Below the pieces are notes generated by a model. The model ran no database searches. It was not told the origin of the DNA and saw only the letters and a list, made by a program, of their open reading frames with translations. Below are positions 27,756-36,825 of a DNA stretch of 64,000 nt, in pieces. Within the stretch, counting starts at the first letter, position 1. The number at the start of each line of letters is the position of its first letter. This DNA is from Anaeromassilibacillus sp. An200 (lineage in GTDB: Bacteria > Bacillota > Clostridia > Oscillospirales > Acutalibacteraceae), in contig NZ_NFJU01000023.1 of the NCBI RefSeq assembly GCF_002160025.1, positions 1 to 64,000 of the forward strand, given 5' to 3'. A program made the position numbers and the translations under genes.

Positions 27756-30264
27756 TAAAGAAGTATTACAGCAATACATAGTGGGAGCCATGAAGTCCCA
27801 AAGTGCCATTGCGGAATTAGAGAAAAAGCTTGTCGATACATCTGATTTTTTGAAAATGCAGGAGGCAGCAAGATCACGCTATGTAATTGGATTTATCCGA
27901 CGCGTCGTTCAGTTCAAACGAGAAGAAGCATCAGCAAAGGATATATGCCTAAATATTCGTGACCTTATCTTAATTCTTGGTCGTGTGAAGCTTACTGAAA
28001 AACTTTATACGGTTGTAAAAGAGTACGGTACAGAGTTCGATCTTGTGTGTGAAAATGACCTGCAAGTGTCTTGTTTACACCATATTCCAGAATGGCTTGA
28101 ACCTCATCAATACATCAAGGATGTGTACGCCCTTCGCCATGACAATGGTATTGAGCTTGAAACTGAATCTTCCGGTGATGCGATACTGGCAACACATACT
28201 GGCTTTAACGCCTATAAAAGCTTTGAACAAAAGGTAGCCGTTCATACAGCTTTGAATTTACCCAATGGCCATACACTTCTTATTTCGCTACCTACTGGTG
28301 GTGGCAAGAGCTTGGTTACGCAGCTGTTGGCAAGTTCTTCTGACGGGTTAACTGTTGTAATTGTGCCCACTGTGGCCTTGGCATTAGATCAGTATTATGC
28401 AGCCCAGCAAAACTTGACAAATGGCACCGAGATTTATTGTTATCGAGGCGAACAATCTGAAATTGAAAGAGTTGAGATTATCAAAGCTCTGAAAGATAAA
28501 AAGGCACGTATGCTGTTTACTTCTCCAGAGGCAATTTTGAAGAACTCAGAGCTTCACCGCATATTGGACAATGCAGCAAAAAGTCACTATTTGACCAATG
28601 TTGTGGTTGATGAAGCCCATGTTGTTCCAGATTGGGGCGTGTTTTTTAGACCTGACTTTCAGATTTTTTCTATCCTTCTGAAGAAGTGGAAATATGAATC
28701 GGAAGGGTTCATCCGTACATTTCTGCTTTCGGCCACGCTGTCTGATGATGTAGTTGACACCTTGTTTGCACTGTTTGGTTCAGACGGTAAAAATGCTCAG
28801 GTTCGTTGTGATGCACTTCGCCAGGAGTCACGATTCTATTTCCACTCTGCAAAGTCTCGAAAAGAACAAATTGATAAGACTATCGAGGCCATCAAATTGC
28901 TTCCAAAGCCGATGGTTGTCTATGTGCTTGAACCAAGAGAAGCTAAGGAACTGCAAAAAAAGCTTTGTGAATTTGGATACAAAAATATCCCCGTTTTCAC
29001 CGGAGAAACCAAGGAAATAGACCGAAACACTATATTAACCGGCTGGAAAAATCACGACTTTGATGTTGTGATTGCTACCTCTGCCTTTGGTATTGGTGTT
29101 GACAAACCCGATGTCAGAACGATCATCCATGCTTGCTGTCCTGAAAATCTGAGCAGATTTTACCAGGAGGTAGGTCGTGGTGGTCGTGATAGGCTTCCAT
29201 CGCTTAGCCTGTTTATTCCTTATCAGAGCAGATACGATAGCGACGGTGATGTGCGTCGGGCGCTGGGCCTTGTCAGCAAAAGAGTTCTCACCGTTGACCG
29301 CGCGGTTATCCGCTGGAAGGGGATGCTTTCTAACCCTGCAGCAATGATTGATTTTGATGAATGTGTTTTGAACACTTCTGCCACACCTTCCACGATGACA
29401 GACGAGGAGGCCGAGTATGCAGGAAACAGAAATGTTGCATGGAATGTAAACCTACTGCTGTTTCTGCATCGCACCGGATTTATTGACCTTCTTGATGCAA
29501 ACTATGTATTCGACAAAAAATCGAATCCACCAAAAAAATACTATACTGTCACGATTAAGCTACTACAACCGAATATCCTCAGCGATGATGACATTCTCAC
29601 AGCCGCACTGACAGAACCCCGCGCCAGAGAATATGAAGCACAAATGGTTGGATATAGAATCATGAGTGAACTTGTATCCTCTCCCAAAGCATTGTGTTGG
29701 GGGCGTGTTTTCAGACACCTTTTCCCGCTTTCTCGGGAAGTATGCAATGGCTGTCCAGCAGATCCTGAAGGCCGCATCACAAGTGATGATACTTACAAGT
29801 TGCGAACCGATCCCGAGATTAAGCTTCCAGCTGCACCTCCGGCTCCACGCTTGGGGCGAAACATGGGGTCCTTTAATGAAATGATTATCAGCAGACCATC
29901 AACAGGACCTTGCAGCACTGAAGAAGTTGCTGTGATTGCAGAAAAGGCTTCTCAAAACAATATTGGTGCATTTGTTGTTCCAAGCCGTCTGGCCGATGAG
30001 ATTGTTTACAATGGCATTCTCTTGAATTACGAAGAGTTCTATTATGCGGTTGTCCATTGCCCCTATCTCTTCGCTAAAGGTGTTGTCTGTATTTTTGACG
30101 GCGACACCGTCACAAACTTTACTCTGTACAAGAACCTTGGAAAACTGGATGCCTTTGGCTATCGTAAGATACTCTACTGTAACGAGAACACCATCGTTGC
30201 CAATGGTGGTAAAACGATAAGAGAGTATAGCGACGGTTATCCTATTCCGATTCAAAAATTCTAA
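27748..30264 (+). CDS. RecQ-like superfamily 2 helicase (DpdF-like)
   Basis: 838 aa. Walker A PTGGGKSLVTQLLASS near residue 182, DEAH box VVDEAHVVPDWG near 287, FLLSATLSDDVVD, then motifs V-VI ATSAFGIGVDKPDVRTI and FYQEVGRGGRDRLP near 477, the RecQ-type pair. The C-terminal 250 residues match no RQC or HRDC domain. They contain RHLFPLSREVCNGC, whose Cys may bind metal. It starts inside the end of the SNF2 gene (8-bp overlap), so the two are co-translated. The position after an SNF2 gene matches DpdF in the Dpd island. Confidence 0.82.
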   Translation: MDSKEVLQQYIVGAMKSQSAIAELEKKLVDTSDFLKMQEAARSRYVIGFIRRVVQFKREEASAKDICLNIRDLILILGRVKLTEKLYTVVKEYGTEFDLVCENDLQVSCLHHIPEWLEPHQYIKDVYALRHDNGIELETESSGDAILATHTGFNAYKSFEQKVAVHTALNLPNGHTLLISLPTGGGKSLVTQLLASSSDGLTVVIVPTVALALDQYYAAQQNLTNGTEIYCYRGEQSEIERVEIIKALKDKKARMLFTSPEAILKNSELHRILDNAAKSHYLTNVVVDEAHVVPDWGVFFRPDFQIFSILLKKWKYESEGFIRTFLLSATLSDDVVDTLFALFGSDGKNAQVRCDALRQESRFYFHSAKSRKEQIDKTIEAIKLLPKPMVVYVLEPREAKELQKKLCEFGYKNIPVFTGETKEIDRNTILTGWKNHDFDVVIATSAFGIGVDKPDVRTIIHACCPENLSRFYQEVGRGGRDRLPSLSLFIPYQSRYDSDGDVRRALGLVSKRVLTVDRAVIRWKGMLSNPAAMIDFDECVLNTSATPSTMTDEEAEYAGNRNVAWNVNLLLFLHRTGFIDLLDANYVFDKKSNPPKKYYTVTIKLLQPNILSDDDILTAALTEPRAREYEAQMVGYRIMSELVSSPKALCWGRVFRHLFPLSREVCNGCPADPEGRITSDDTYKLRTDPEIKLPAAPPAPRLGRNMGSFNEMIISRPSTGPCSTEEVAVIAEKASQNNIGAFVVPSRLADEIVYNGILLNYEEFYYAVVHCPYLFAKGVVCIFDGDTVTNFTLYKNLGKLDAFGYRKILYCNENTIVANGGKTIREYSDGYPIPIQKF

Positions 30265-30277
30265 AGGAGGTATTCGT

Positions 30278-31078
30278 ATGTTCAAAGTCAATCCAGACGG
30301 CATGCGAATGGAGCCGACACCGGAGCGAGTTCTCTCTGTTTGCCGCTTGGTTTCCCATAAAAGCATGAGCCGTGATGAAGTGCGTCAGTGCATGACATTG
30401 GGTATCAATGATGAAAAAGAACTCGATCAAATCAACAAGTCAATCAATGTGGCCCTCGAAGAACTTGCCCTCATCAAAGCTGATGCTGACAATCTGGTCT
30501 TAGCTGTTGATCCCAGTATAATCGCTTCATCCAAGGCTTTTCGGCGGTATGTGAGTGCTCGGGTCTTCTCTGCAAAAGACACCACATTTCACATGTTCAC
30601 CAAATGGCTGATTGCTCAAAATGAGCGAATCTTTGCGCTGAAATCTTGGGAAGGTATGGCTAAGACCTGTGCTTCCGAAGTGAAAGAGCTGGCTGCACTG
30701 AATGAAAACGCTGTCCTGGGATGGCGCTTTTGGGCTGCTTTTTTAGGGCTGGGCTATTTGAGCGGAACAATGATAATCCCTAATATGAAGCTACGGTTAG
30801 AAGATATATTGGCAACTACATATACAGAAAAATTCAAATATAATGAGACTGTTCTTGCCCAGGACTTCATACTTTGGCTGAGCACAAAAATCCCCGAAGT
30901 TGAGATTGGCAGTAATCTTCCCTTGGCGCTTTCTGCCGGCCTTCGCACACTGCATGAAATTGGTCTCATTAAACTTGAAACATGGTCTGACTCCACTCCG
31001 ATCATGCTTTACTATGTAGACGGTGATCCTATCAATGGTTTCACACACATTTCGGTGAAGGAGGCGATGGATTCATGA
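30278..31078 (+). CDS. Winged-helix protein, DpdG-like
   Basis: 266 aa with a strong ribosome site (AAAGGAGG). The N-terminus has a helix-turn-helix-like stretch (MSRDEVRQCMTLGINDEKEL). The C-terminal part has a second winged-helix-like stretch (LSAGLRTLHEIGLIKLETWS). The centre reads GWRFWAAFLGLGYLSGTM followed by IPN. No catalytic motif is visible. It overlaps the next gene (ATGA), which suggests a tight functional pair. Length and position between a RecQ-like helicase and a large ATPase suit DpdG. That assignment rests on gene order and general features, not on a search. Confidence 0.6.
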   Translation: MFKVNPDGMRMEPTPERVLSVCRLVSHKSMSRDEVRQCMTLGINDEKELDQINKSINVALEELALIKADADNLVLAVDPSIIASSKAFRRYVSARVFSAKDTTFHMFTKWLIAQNERIFALKSWEGMAKTCASEVKELAALNENAVLGWRFWAAFLGLGYLSGTMIIPNMKLRLEDILATTYTEKFKYNETVLAQDFILWLSTKIPEVEIGSNLPLALSAGLRTLHEIGLIKLETWSDSTPIMLYYVDGDPINGFTHISVKEAMDS

Positions 31079-34000
31079 AATGGGAACAGTATCGTTCTGT
31101 AATGGAAAAGTATGCGATTAAAACAGATGATATGGCCACCGAAGATGCCTATTTCATGTCTACTCACATGCCGTTCTCGTCTCTTGAGCTTTTCCGTGGT
31201 GGCTATTATGAAGAGGGGAAAATGCCTGCCCCTACAAAGTTGATGAGCGAAGATGAGGTTTTCGAGCAGCTGATCTACAACCCTGACAATGAGCATCGTA
31301 TGGTCATTGTCCGAGGCAATCACGGCACTGGTAAATCTCATCTTATCCGCTATCTAAAAGGCAAGTTTGAAAGAAGCCCCTCTACTATATACAATCCTGC
31401 AACGGAGCAGTTGGTTTTCCTGCGTCGTTTGAATAACTCTGTCCGTGGAGCTTTTTCTCAGTTGTTGGAACAGGAAGCCATTAAAGACCCTGATGTTGCG
31501 GAGAAACTCCGTAAGTTTGTGGCCTCTTCTGATTCCAAAGATGAAGATTCTTTCAAGACAGAGATTCTGTATGCCTATATTGCAGCTGTGCGAAACGATA
31601 TGTCCGGAGAAACCTACAAAGCGGTCAAGTGCCGTGACATTGCCAGCTACCTTGCCGACAGCCGTGTAAGCGAACATCTATTGCGTGAAGGTGGCGCAAT
31701 ATCCAGATGCTATAATGTCATCACGGCTCCGAGCAATCAGATTCTTCAAGACACCACAATTTTTACAGAAGAAGATTTTAATGTATCTAAAATCATCCGA
31801 GCTGTAATGAAACAGGGAGATCCCCAAGCGTCCCTCTTTGCGGCCTCTTTGAAAGGCGATGACTTTGAGATTACCAAACTCATCAACTATCTTAACAGGT
31901 TTACGAGAGAGGTCATTCAGCGTTGTGCAGACATTTCCAGTGAAAATGCGGAAACGATTTTTGCTCAGCTGAGACGAGATTTGAAAAAGCAAGGCAAAAA
32001 CCTAACGATCTTTATCGAAGACTTCACCGGCTTCACTGGAATTGACCAGGAACTCATTACGGCGCTTTCTTATGAGCATGGCGGCGATTACGCAGATCTG
32101 TGTCGTGTTACTTCGGTAATCGGCATCACCAACGACTATTATTATGCGTTTCGAGGCAATTTCAAAGACCGTGTAACACACCAAATTGAGGTCACAGAAC
32201 GTTCCTATGGAACTGACGAGTTTATCATTCAGATGGCTGGCCGGTATTTGAACGCAATTTACTGTGACCCCACACAACTCCATCATTGGACTGACTCCGG
32301 TGCAGATTTGAGTGAACTGCCAATCAGTGATTTCACGCCTCCTTGTGAATGGGATACCACAACCATCGGAGAAAAGAAAGTAACGCTATATCCCTTTAAC
32401 CGCCATGCACTGTTGACTCTGTATGAATCTCTTGCGACAAAAAGCCCGAGAATGTTCTTAAAGAATGTTATTCGCGCCCAGTTAAAAGAATACTTTGATG
32501 GCAAGCAGTATGGGGATGGTTGGTATTTCCCGCTTAACCCCAGCAATGCTCAGATGTCCAATGATCCCCATAGTTCTTCCATTGACCGTTTGGAAAGCAT
32601 GAGTTCAGATGATAAGAATCGACTGAAAGCGGTGTTTGCCATTTGGGGCGATGGTTCTGCATCCGGCGTGAAAGACATCGACGGAACGCTGCGTTTTGGT
32701 GGCCTTAATCAAGCTTTCCTTGCAGATGTGGGGCTGAATACCTTTACTGGCATCGGTGAAATCGTGGATAAATCCACTGGCAAAGCTGTATCCCCAACTG
32801 TCACATCCAAACCAGTGACAACCAGTGGAAGCAATTCTGTTCATCATCCTACTACTCCAGAACCTCTCAAGGCCAAGCCCCCTGTCGATGGTGCCACAAA
32901 GAATTATCGTAAGTTTAAGGATGATATCACGGCATGGTTTACCAAGGGTGAAACATTGAAATATGATCCCGACTATCGTGGCTGGCTTCGTACTCTTATT
33001 CGAGGAGACTCCAGGCAATGTGGTGCAATCAACTGGCAGGATATTGGTATCCCAGCCTATATTGCAGCAGAGCGTCTTTCCGACCTGAGCTGCTACTACA
33101 TTAACGATCAGAGTTCTCCCACAAATACGGATAGAGCCATTGTTTACATGGACAGAAGTTCTGAAAGCCGCGATGTTCTGATGGCCTTAAATGAACTGAA
33201 CTACGCAAAAGGTTGGGATTTCGAGGGCGCAGCTTATTACCAGCAGAGATTGATTACTTGGTTGGAACGCAGAAAAGCTGAAATCATCGAAAAAGTTGCC
33301 GCTACTAAGCAGGGAGAAGATTCTCTCCCGGTATTGGAGTGGTGCCTTGCGATTCAGTATCTCAAAGCGTGTATCTTGGGCCAGAAGGTTGATACGAGTT
33401 CGCCCTATTCAGTAATCAAATCTCTGTTTAAGGATTTCAAAAAAGACGATAGCATCAGGAGAGATACCCGTGAGTGGAATGACATGATTCAGTTCATTCT
33501 TAATCGCAAAGCTGACTTTGATAGTGCATTGACCTTCTTAAAGCAAGCTTCTGCAACCACAATGGGTGCGGTCCATTTTGCAGTTGATCCCAACACGAAA
33601 TCCTGTTACAGAACAGACGAGCTGGTGCTCGCTGTTGAAAAACTTATGGCTGCCGACTGGGATATTGAAGCAACATTACCTGGTAGTATCCCACAGAAGC
33701 ATCTTCTCTATAATCCTGCCACGCTGTTGAAAGCGCTCTATCCCAGCGTTAAAAAAGCCATGGTTGCGGATACTCAGGAAGCTGCAAAGGTGGTAGGCAA
33801 ACTCGAAGAGTATATTGGTGAACTCAACCAGAAGAATCTCATTGATACGCTGTCTGCTATTCAAGAGCTGTTTTCTGTGTTTTCTGCGAATGGAATCATC
33901 GGAAGTACAGAGTTGCGGGTCAAGTATGAAAAACCTCCCATTGAGACAGCCAAAACGGTAATGGGACATGTCAAGCTAATTAACGATGCGGCCTCTGTAC

Positions 34001-34242
34001 AAGCAGTAAAGCAGCTGACGGCATACTCCGGCAACTCGCTACATGTGCTGTATGATTTCCTTAGAGATATTCAGGCGATTGCTCAAAAGGCTGACCAGGA
34101 AGGGGCGAAGGCCCAAAAAGACATAGCTGCTACTGGCGGTTTTGCTGGTGCAGAAGCATTGTCTGAAGCTGCCTTGTCCTCTATGGAGGCACTTTACGCT
34201 CAGCTTGAGAATATGGAGGTGTACGAAAATGCTGTTAACTGA
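31075..34242 (+). CDS. Large P-loop ATPase, DpdH-like
   Basis: 1055 aa. Walker A is RGNHGTGKSHLIRYL at residues 80-94. A likely Walker B (LTIFIEDFTGFTG) lies near residue 312, giving an AAA/STAND-like ATPase of about 420 residues. The rest is a long helical region with no recognised motif, ending in a coiled coil. The start overlaps the winged-helix gene (ATGA). It resembles DpdH in size, in the near-N-terminal P-loop and in position. It also resembles BREX BrxC-type ATPases in general plan, so a search is needed to choose. Likely the energy-using sensor or assembly platform of the restriction machine. Confidence 0.65.
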   Translation: MKWEQYRSVMEKYAIKTDDMATEDAYFMSTHMPFSSLELFRGGYYEEGKMPAPTKLMSEDEVFEQLIYNPDNEHRMVIVRGNHGTGKSHLIRYLKGKFERSPSTIYNPATEQLVFLRRLNNSVRGAFSQLLEQEAIKDPDVAEKLRKFVASSDSKDEDSFKTEILYAYIAAVRNDMSGETYKAVKCRDIASYLADSRVSEHLLREGGAISRCYNVITAPSNQILQDTTIFTEEDFNVSKIIRAVMKQGDPQASLFAASLKGDDFEITKLINYLNRFTREVIQRCADISSENAETIFAQLRRDLKKQGKNLTIFIEDFTGFTGIDQELITALSYEHGGDYADLCRVTSVIGITNDYYYAFRGNFKDRVTHQIEVTERSYGTDEFIIQMAGRYLNAIYCDPTQLHHWTDSGADLSELPISDFTPPCEWDTTTIGEKKVTLYPFNRHALLTLYESLATKSPRMFLKNVIRAQLKEYFDGKQYGDGWYFPLNPSNAQMSNDPHSSSIDRLESMSSDDKNRLKAVFAIWGDGSASGVKDIDGTLRFGGLNQAFLADVGLNTFTGIGEIVDKSTGKAVSPTVTSKPVTTSGSNSVHHPTTPEPLKAKPPVDGATKNYRKFKDDITAWFTKGETLKYDPDYRGWLRTLIRGDSRQCGAINWQDIGIPAYIAAERLSDLSCYYINDQSSPTNTDRAIVYMDRSSESRDVLMALNELNYAKGWDFEGAAYYQQRLITWLERRKAEIIEKVAATKQGEDSLPVLEWCLAIQYLKACILGQKVDTSSPYSVIKSLFKDFKKDDSIRRDTREWNDMIQFILNRKADFDSALTFLKQASATTMGAVHFAVDPNTKSCYRTDELVLAVEKLMAADWDIEATLPGSIPQKHLLYNPATLLKALYPSVKKAMVADTQEAAKVVGKLEEYIGELNQKNLIDTLSAIQELFSVFSANGIIGSTELRVKYEKPPIETAKTVMGHVKLINDAASVQAVKQLTAYSGNSLHVLYDFLRDIQAIAQKADQEGAKAQKDIAATGGFAGAEALSEAALSSMEALYAQLENMEVYENAVN

Positions 34243-34894
34243 GACAATCAAAAATTGCACCTCTGCTATCAAAAAACGCCGAGTAACAATCGAAAGCAAG
34301 CAGCATGCCGAAACTTACGCAAAGGCGTTGGCACAGCTTGCCCAGGCCACCGAGAGTATTAAAGATACCATTGATTGTGCTGCTGCCATGAAAGAAAAAG
34401 GAATTGTCAGCACTTCACTTGTGGATGAACCTACTCGCAACGAATTGCTGGCTTGCATCGACGATTGCGGCAACGGAGTTTCTGAAATGCGGTTGACCTT
34501 GGAAACTGTTAGGCTTCTGAAATCCAAGGGAGATGCTGTTGCAGCACAAATTAAAATCGTATGGCGTGATGCTACTCAGAAATATTCTGATGGTCCAAAA
34601 GGCTATTTGTCTATGATTGGTGGTCTATCAAATGATCCCAAACGGGCAAAGGACTTGACAGACAGCATCACTCAAACGGTTGCTGGAAATCCATCCATCA
34701 AAGCAGTAAACAGCCTGGTTTCCTACGTGGCGGAAGCAAAGCAAATTACCGATCAATTCTCTTTGAACCCCGAAATCGAAGACTTCTTAAAGAAAGTCTC
34801 TTCTCAGCGGGCTACGGTTTTGGATTTGACCCCCAATGTCATGACATGGCTCAAGGAAAAGAACCTTAACCAAAAGTTAAAAATCAGATTCTAA
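34229..34894 (+). CDS. Coiled-coil protein of the Dnd-associated operon
   Basis: 221 aa from the ATG at 34229, preceded by GGAGGTG, overlapping the ATPase gene by 14 bp. Nearly all helical, basic at the N-terminus (IKKRRVTIESKQHAETYAKA), without catalytic motifs. It may be a structural partner of the ATPase; the overlap supports fixed stoichiometry. I do not recognise the family. The position after a DpdH-like gene would match DpdI, but I cannot support that from sequence. Confidence 0.7.
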   Translation: MLLTETIKNCTSAIKKRRVTIESKQHAETYAKALAQLAQATESIKDTIDCAAAMKEKGIVSTSLVDEPTRNELLACIDDCGNGVSEMRLTLETVRLLKSKGDAVAAQIKIVWRDATQKYSDGPKGYLSMIGGLSNDPKRAKDLTDSITQTVAGNPSIKAVNSLVSYVAEAKQITDQFSLNPEIEDFLKKVSSQRATVLDLTPNVMTWLKEKNLNQKLKIRF

Positions 34895-34906
34895 GGGAGA
34901 TAGATA

Positions 34907-35251
34907 ATGATTAAAGTAGCTTGGGATGTCGAGGAATTAGTGGCTTTAATTGATGTATACCGTAAAAGTGATGGTAAAACTACCGATCAAATTGAAAAAG
35001 AGCTAATGGACTTATCAAAAAGTCTTACACTTCGCGCTCAAAAGCTTGGAATTAAGCATGACGAAAAATTTCGTAATTTAAATGGTATGAAGATGATGTT
35101 TCAAAATGTGGTCTATACAGCAACAAATGGACAACAAGGATTGTCTTCCGCAAGCTCGTCATTGCAAAAGGTATACAAGATGCTACACACAAACTCTGAT
35201 GTCTTTGAGTTGATTTTGGAAGAGTTCATCAGGCGCTATCACTTAAAGTAA
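34907..35251 (+). CDS. Small protein with 'FRNLNG' domain, HNH-associated type
   Basis: 114 aa. The pattern WDVEELVALIDVYRK, then LGIKHDEKFRNLNGMKMMFQ, resembles the DNA-binding N-terminal domain that precedes HNH nucleases in many restriction proteins ('W..eELi..ld.Y...FRN.nGi.mk..n'). Here the protein ends after that domain and no HNH Cys/His motif follows. The gene closes the plus-strand operon, 12 bp after the coiled-coil gene and with GGGAGATAG as ribosome site. It may be the sequence- or modification-recognition subunit, with cutting done by another subunit (PIN or NERD). Confidence 0.65.
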   Translation: MIKVAWDVEELVALIDVYRKSDGKTTDQIEKELMDLSKSLTLRAQKLGIKHDEKFRNLNGMKMMFQNVVYTATNGQQGLSSASSSLQKVYKMLHTNSDVFELILEEFIRRYHLK

Positions 35252-35301
35252 TAAACAACAAGGTCCCAATGCCATACTTGGCGCTGGGACCTTGTTGTTT
35301 A
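35252..35301. terminator. Bidirectional terminator between the two island operons
   Basis: A 17-bp perfect stem (35252-35268 with 35285-35301) and 16-nt loop. The arms are A-rich on one side and T-rich on the other, so it can stop both the plus-strand defence operon and the minus-strand dnd operon. The stop codon of dndA lies within the stem. Confidence 0.9.
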
Positions 35302-36432
35302 ATCGGTCATTGATTTAATGTAGTTTACAAGAACCGAAAAGTCAACTTTTGTATCATGGTTCCAAGAAAGACGGATAGCCTCATTCACTCGTGTTTCACC
35401 CAGTCCCATAGCTGTTAATACATAACTTGGGGCATGGCTGCCAGAGTTACAGGCCGAACCATTGGAGAACGCATAATCCTCCTTTACAGCAAGGAAGATA
35501 CCCTCTGCATCAACACCGTGGAAACTAATGTTTACAGTGGACGACAGGCAGTGTTTTTGGTCTCCATTCAAAGTATAGTTCAGACCTTCCACAGCCTCCA
35601 GGAATCTTCGCTTAATCGCTCTACAGCTTTCCATGTGGACAGCGGATTCCTTGTCGCTTAGCTGAGCTGCGAGAGCGAAGCCTGCAACCAAAGCCACCGG
35701 TGTAGTTCCCGGACGGTATCCGCGTTCCTGCTGACCGCCATACATGAGCGGTTTGACGGGAGGCCGTCTATATGTACGGTCGCGCCGCATAATAAATGCG
35801 CCAATCCCCTGGGGACCGCTGATCTTATGGGCGGTGATACTAAGCATATTGTATTTGGTATTTCGTAAGCTATCATTCAGCTTACCAAAACCTTGTGTGG
35901 CATCAACGTGAAAATATGTCTTAGTCCCTGCTAATGCTGCACCGACCTCTTCAATAGGCTGTATCACGCCAGTTTCGCTGTTGACCTGCATCATAGAAAC
36001 AAGCAGAGTTTTGTCCGTGACGAGGCTGAGAATCTGCTCCGGTTTGACTCGGCCAGACGCATCGGGTGAAACAAAATCCACAACACAGCCTTTCTCTTGC
36101 AGGTGTTTCATGGCTTCCAAAACGGACTTATGCTCGATAGACGTAGTAATGAAGTGATTACGGCCACTCTCAAGCGCGTAGTCAAGCAACCCGAGAATCG
36201 CCATGTTATTACTCTCGGTGGAACCGCTGGTAAAGAAAACATCCGTACTGTCCACAGCCAAGATCTCAGCAATGGATTTTCTTGCGGAGGAAACAATTTC
36301 TTTGGCATCTGTACCAAAGATGTGAGTTCTACTATCTGCGTTGCCATAATGAGAGCGATACACTTCAATCATTCTCTCCAGAACTCTTTCATCTATCGGA
36401 GCAGAAGCGTTGTAGTCAAGATAAACAGCCAT
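35299..36432 (-). CDS. dndA: Cysteine desulfurase DndA
   Basis: 377 aa, class V aminotransferase fold. The PLP site is present (FTSGSTESNNMAI; HVDATQGFGKL; Schiff-base Lys in SITAHKISGPQGIGAF). The catalytic Cys loop (SNGSACNSGSHAPSYVL) is short, like IscS/DndA. It supplies sulfur from L-cysteine to DndC. Its ATG overlaps the stop of dndE by one base (TAATG). Being last in a dndBCDEA operon, it serves as DndA rather than as housekeeping IscS. It ends in the shared terminator. Confidence 0.9.
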   Translation of the reverse strand: MAVYLDYNASAPIDERVLERMIEVYRSHYGNADSRTHIFGTDAKEIVSSARKSIAEILAVDSTDVFFTSGSTESNNMAILGLLDYALESGRNHFITTSIEHKSVLEAMKHLQEKGCVVDFVSPDASGRVKPEQILSLVTDKTLLVSMMQVNSETGVIQPIEEVGAALAGTKTYFHVDATQGFGKLNDSLRNTKYNMLSITAHKISGPQGIGAFIMRRDRTYRRPPVKPLMYGGQQERGYRPGTTPVALVAGFALAAQLSDKESAVHMESCRAIKRRFLEAVEGLNYTLNGDQKHCLSSTVNISFHGVDAEGIFLAVKEDYAFSNGSACNSGSHAPSYVLTAMGLGETRVNEAIRLSWNHDTKVDFSVLVNYIKSMTD

Positions 36433-36821
36433 TATGCTTCCTCCTTCGGAAGAGCAGATTCGAGTAAATCTGAGCAGCTTTTCAAAACATCTCTGGTGCT
36501 GTAATGGTTAATGCCACGATAAAGATGAAGTCGGAAGTACCGGATTAAAGTGTTAGGGTCATCTCCTAAGCCATCATTCAAACATCGCTGGCGAATAATT
36601 GCTTCATAGATTTCTGCATATTCACCGGCAAAAGTGGTCCAATCCATTTCAACATTGCTGTCAGACTGTGGATCAATACTACCAGGAATGGTAGGTTCTG
36701 AAAGCGACCAACATAATGCCCACCGGCAAAGAATATTCCAGTTTTGAACACCGGTCTTTGCTTTGATTCGAATGAGTCGCTCCTTCTCTGGCTGTGACAG
36801 TTTAAAATGCTTAATAATCAT
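36432..36821 (-). CDS. dndE: DNA sulfur modification protein DndE
   Basis: 129 aa from the ATG at 36821, preceded by GAGGGGGTG. KHFKLSQPEKERLIRIKAKT at the N-terminus and NWNILCRWALCWSL are typical of DndE. The C-terminal half (GLGDDPNTLIRYFRLHLYRG) matches the family ending. DndE is a small DNA-binding protein that, in solved structures, forms a tetramer binding nicked DNA. It lies 4 bp after dndD and overlaps dndA by one base, so the three are co-translated. Confidence 0.9.
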   Translation of the reverse strand: MIIKHFKLSQPEKERLIRIKAKTGVQNWNILCRWALCWSLSEPTIPGSIDPQSDSNVEMDWTTFAGEYAEIYEAIIRQRCLNDGLGDDPNTLIRYFRLHLYRGINHYSTRDVLKSCSDLLESALPKEEA

Positions 36822-36825
36822 ACTA

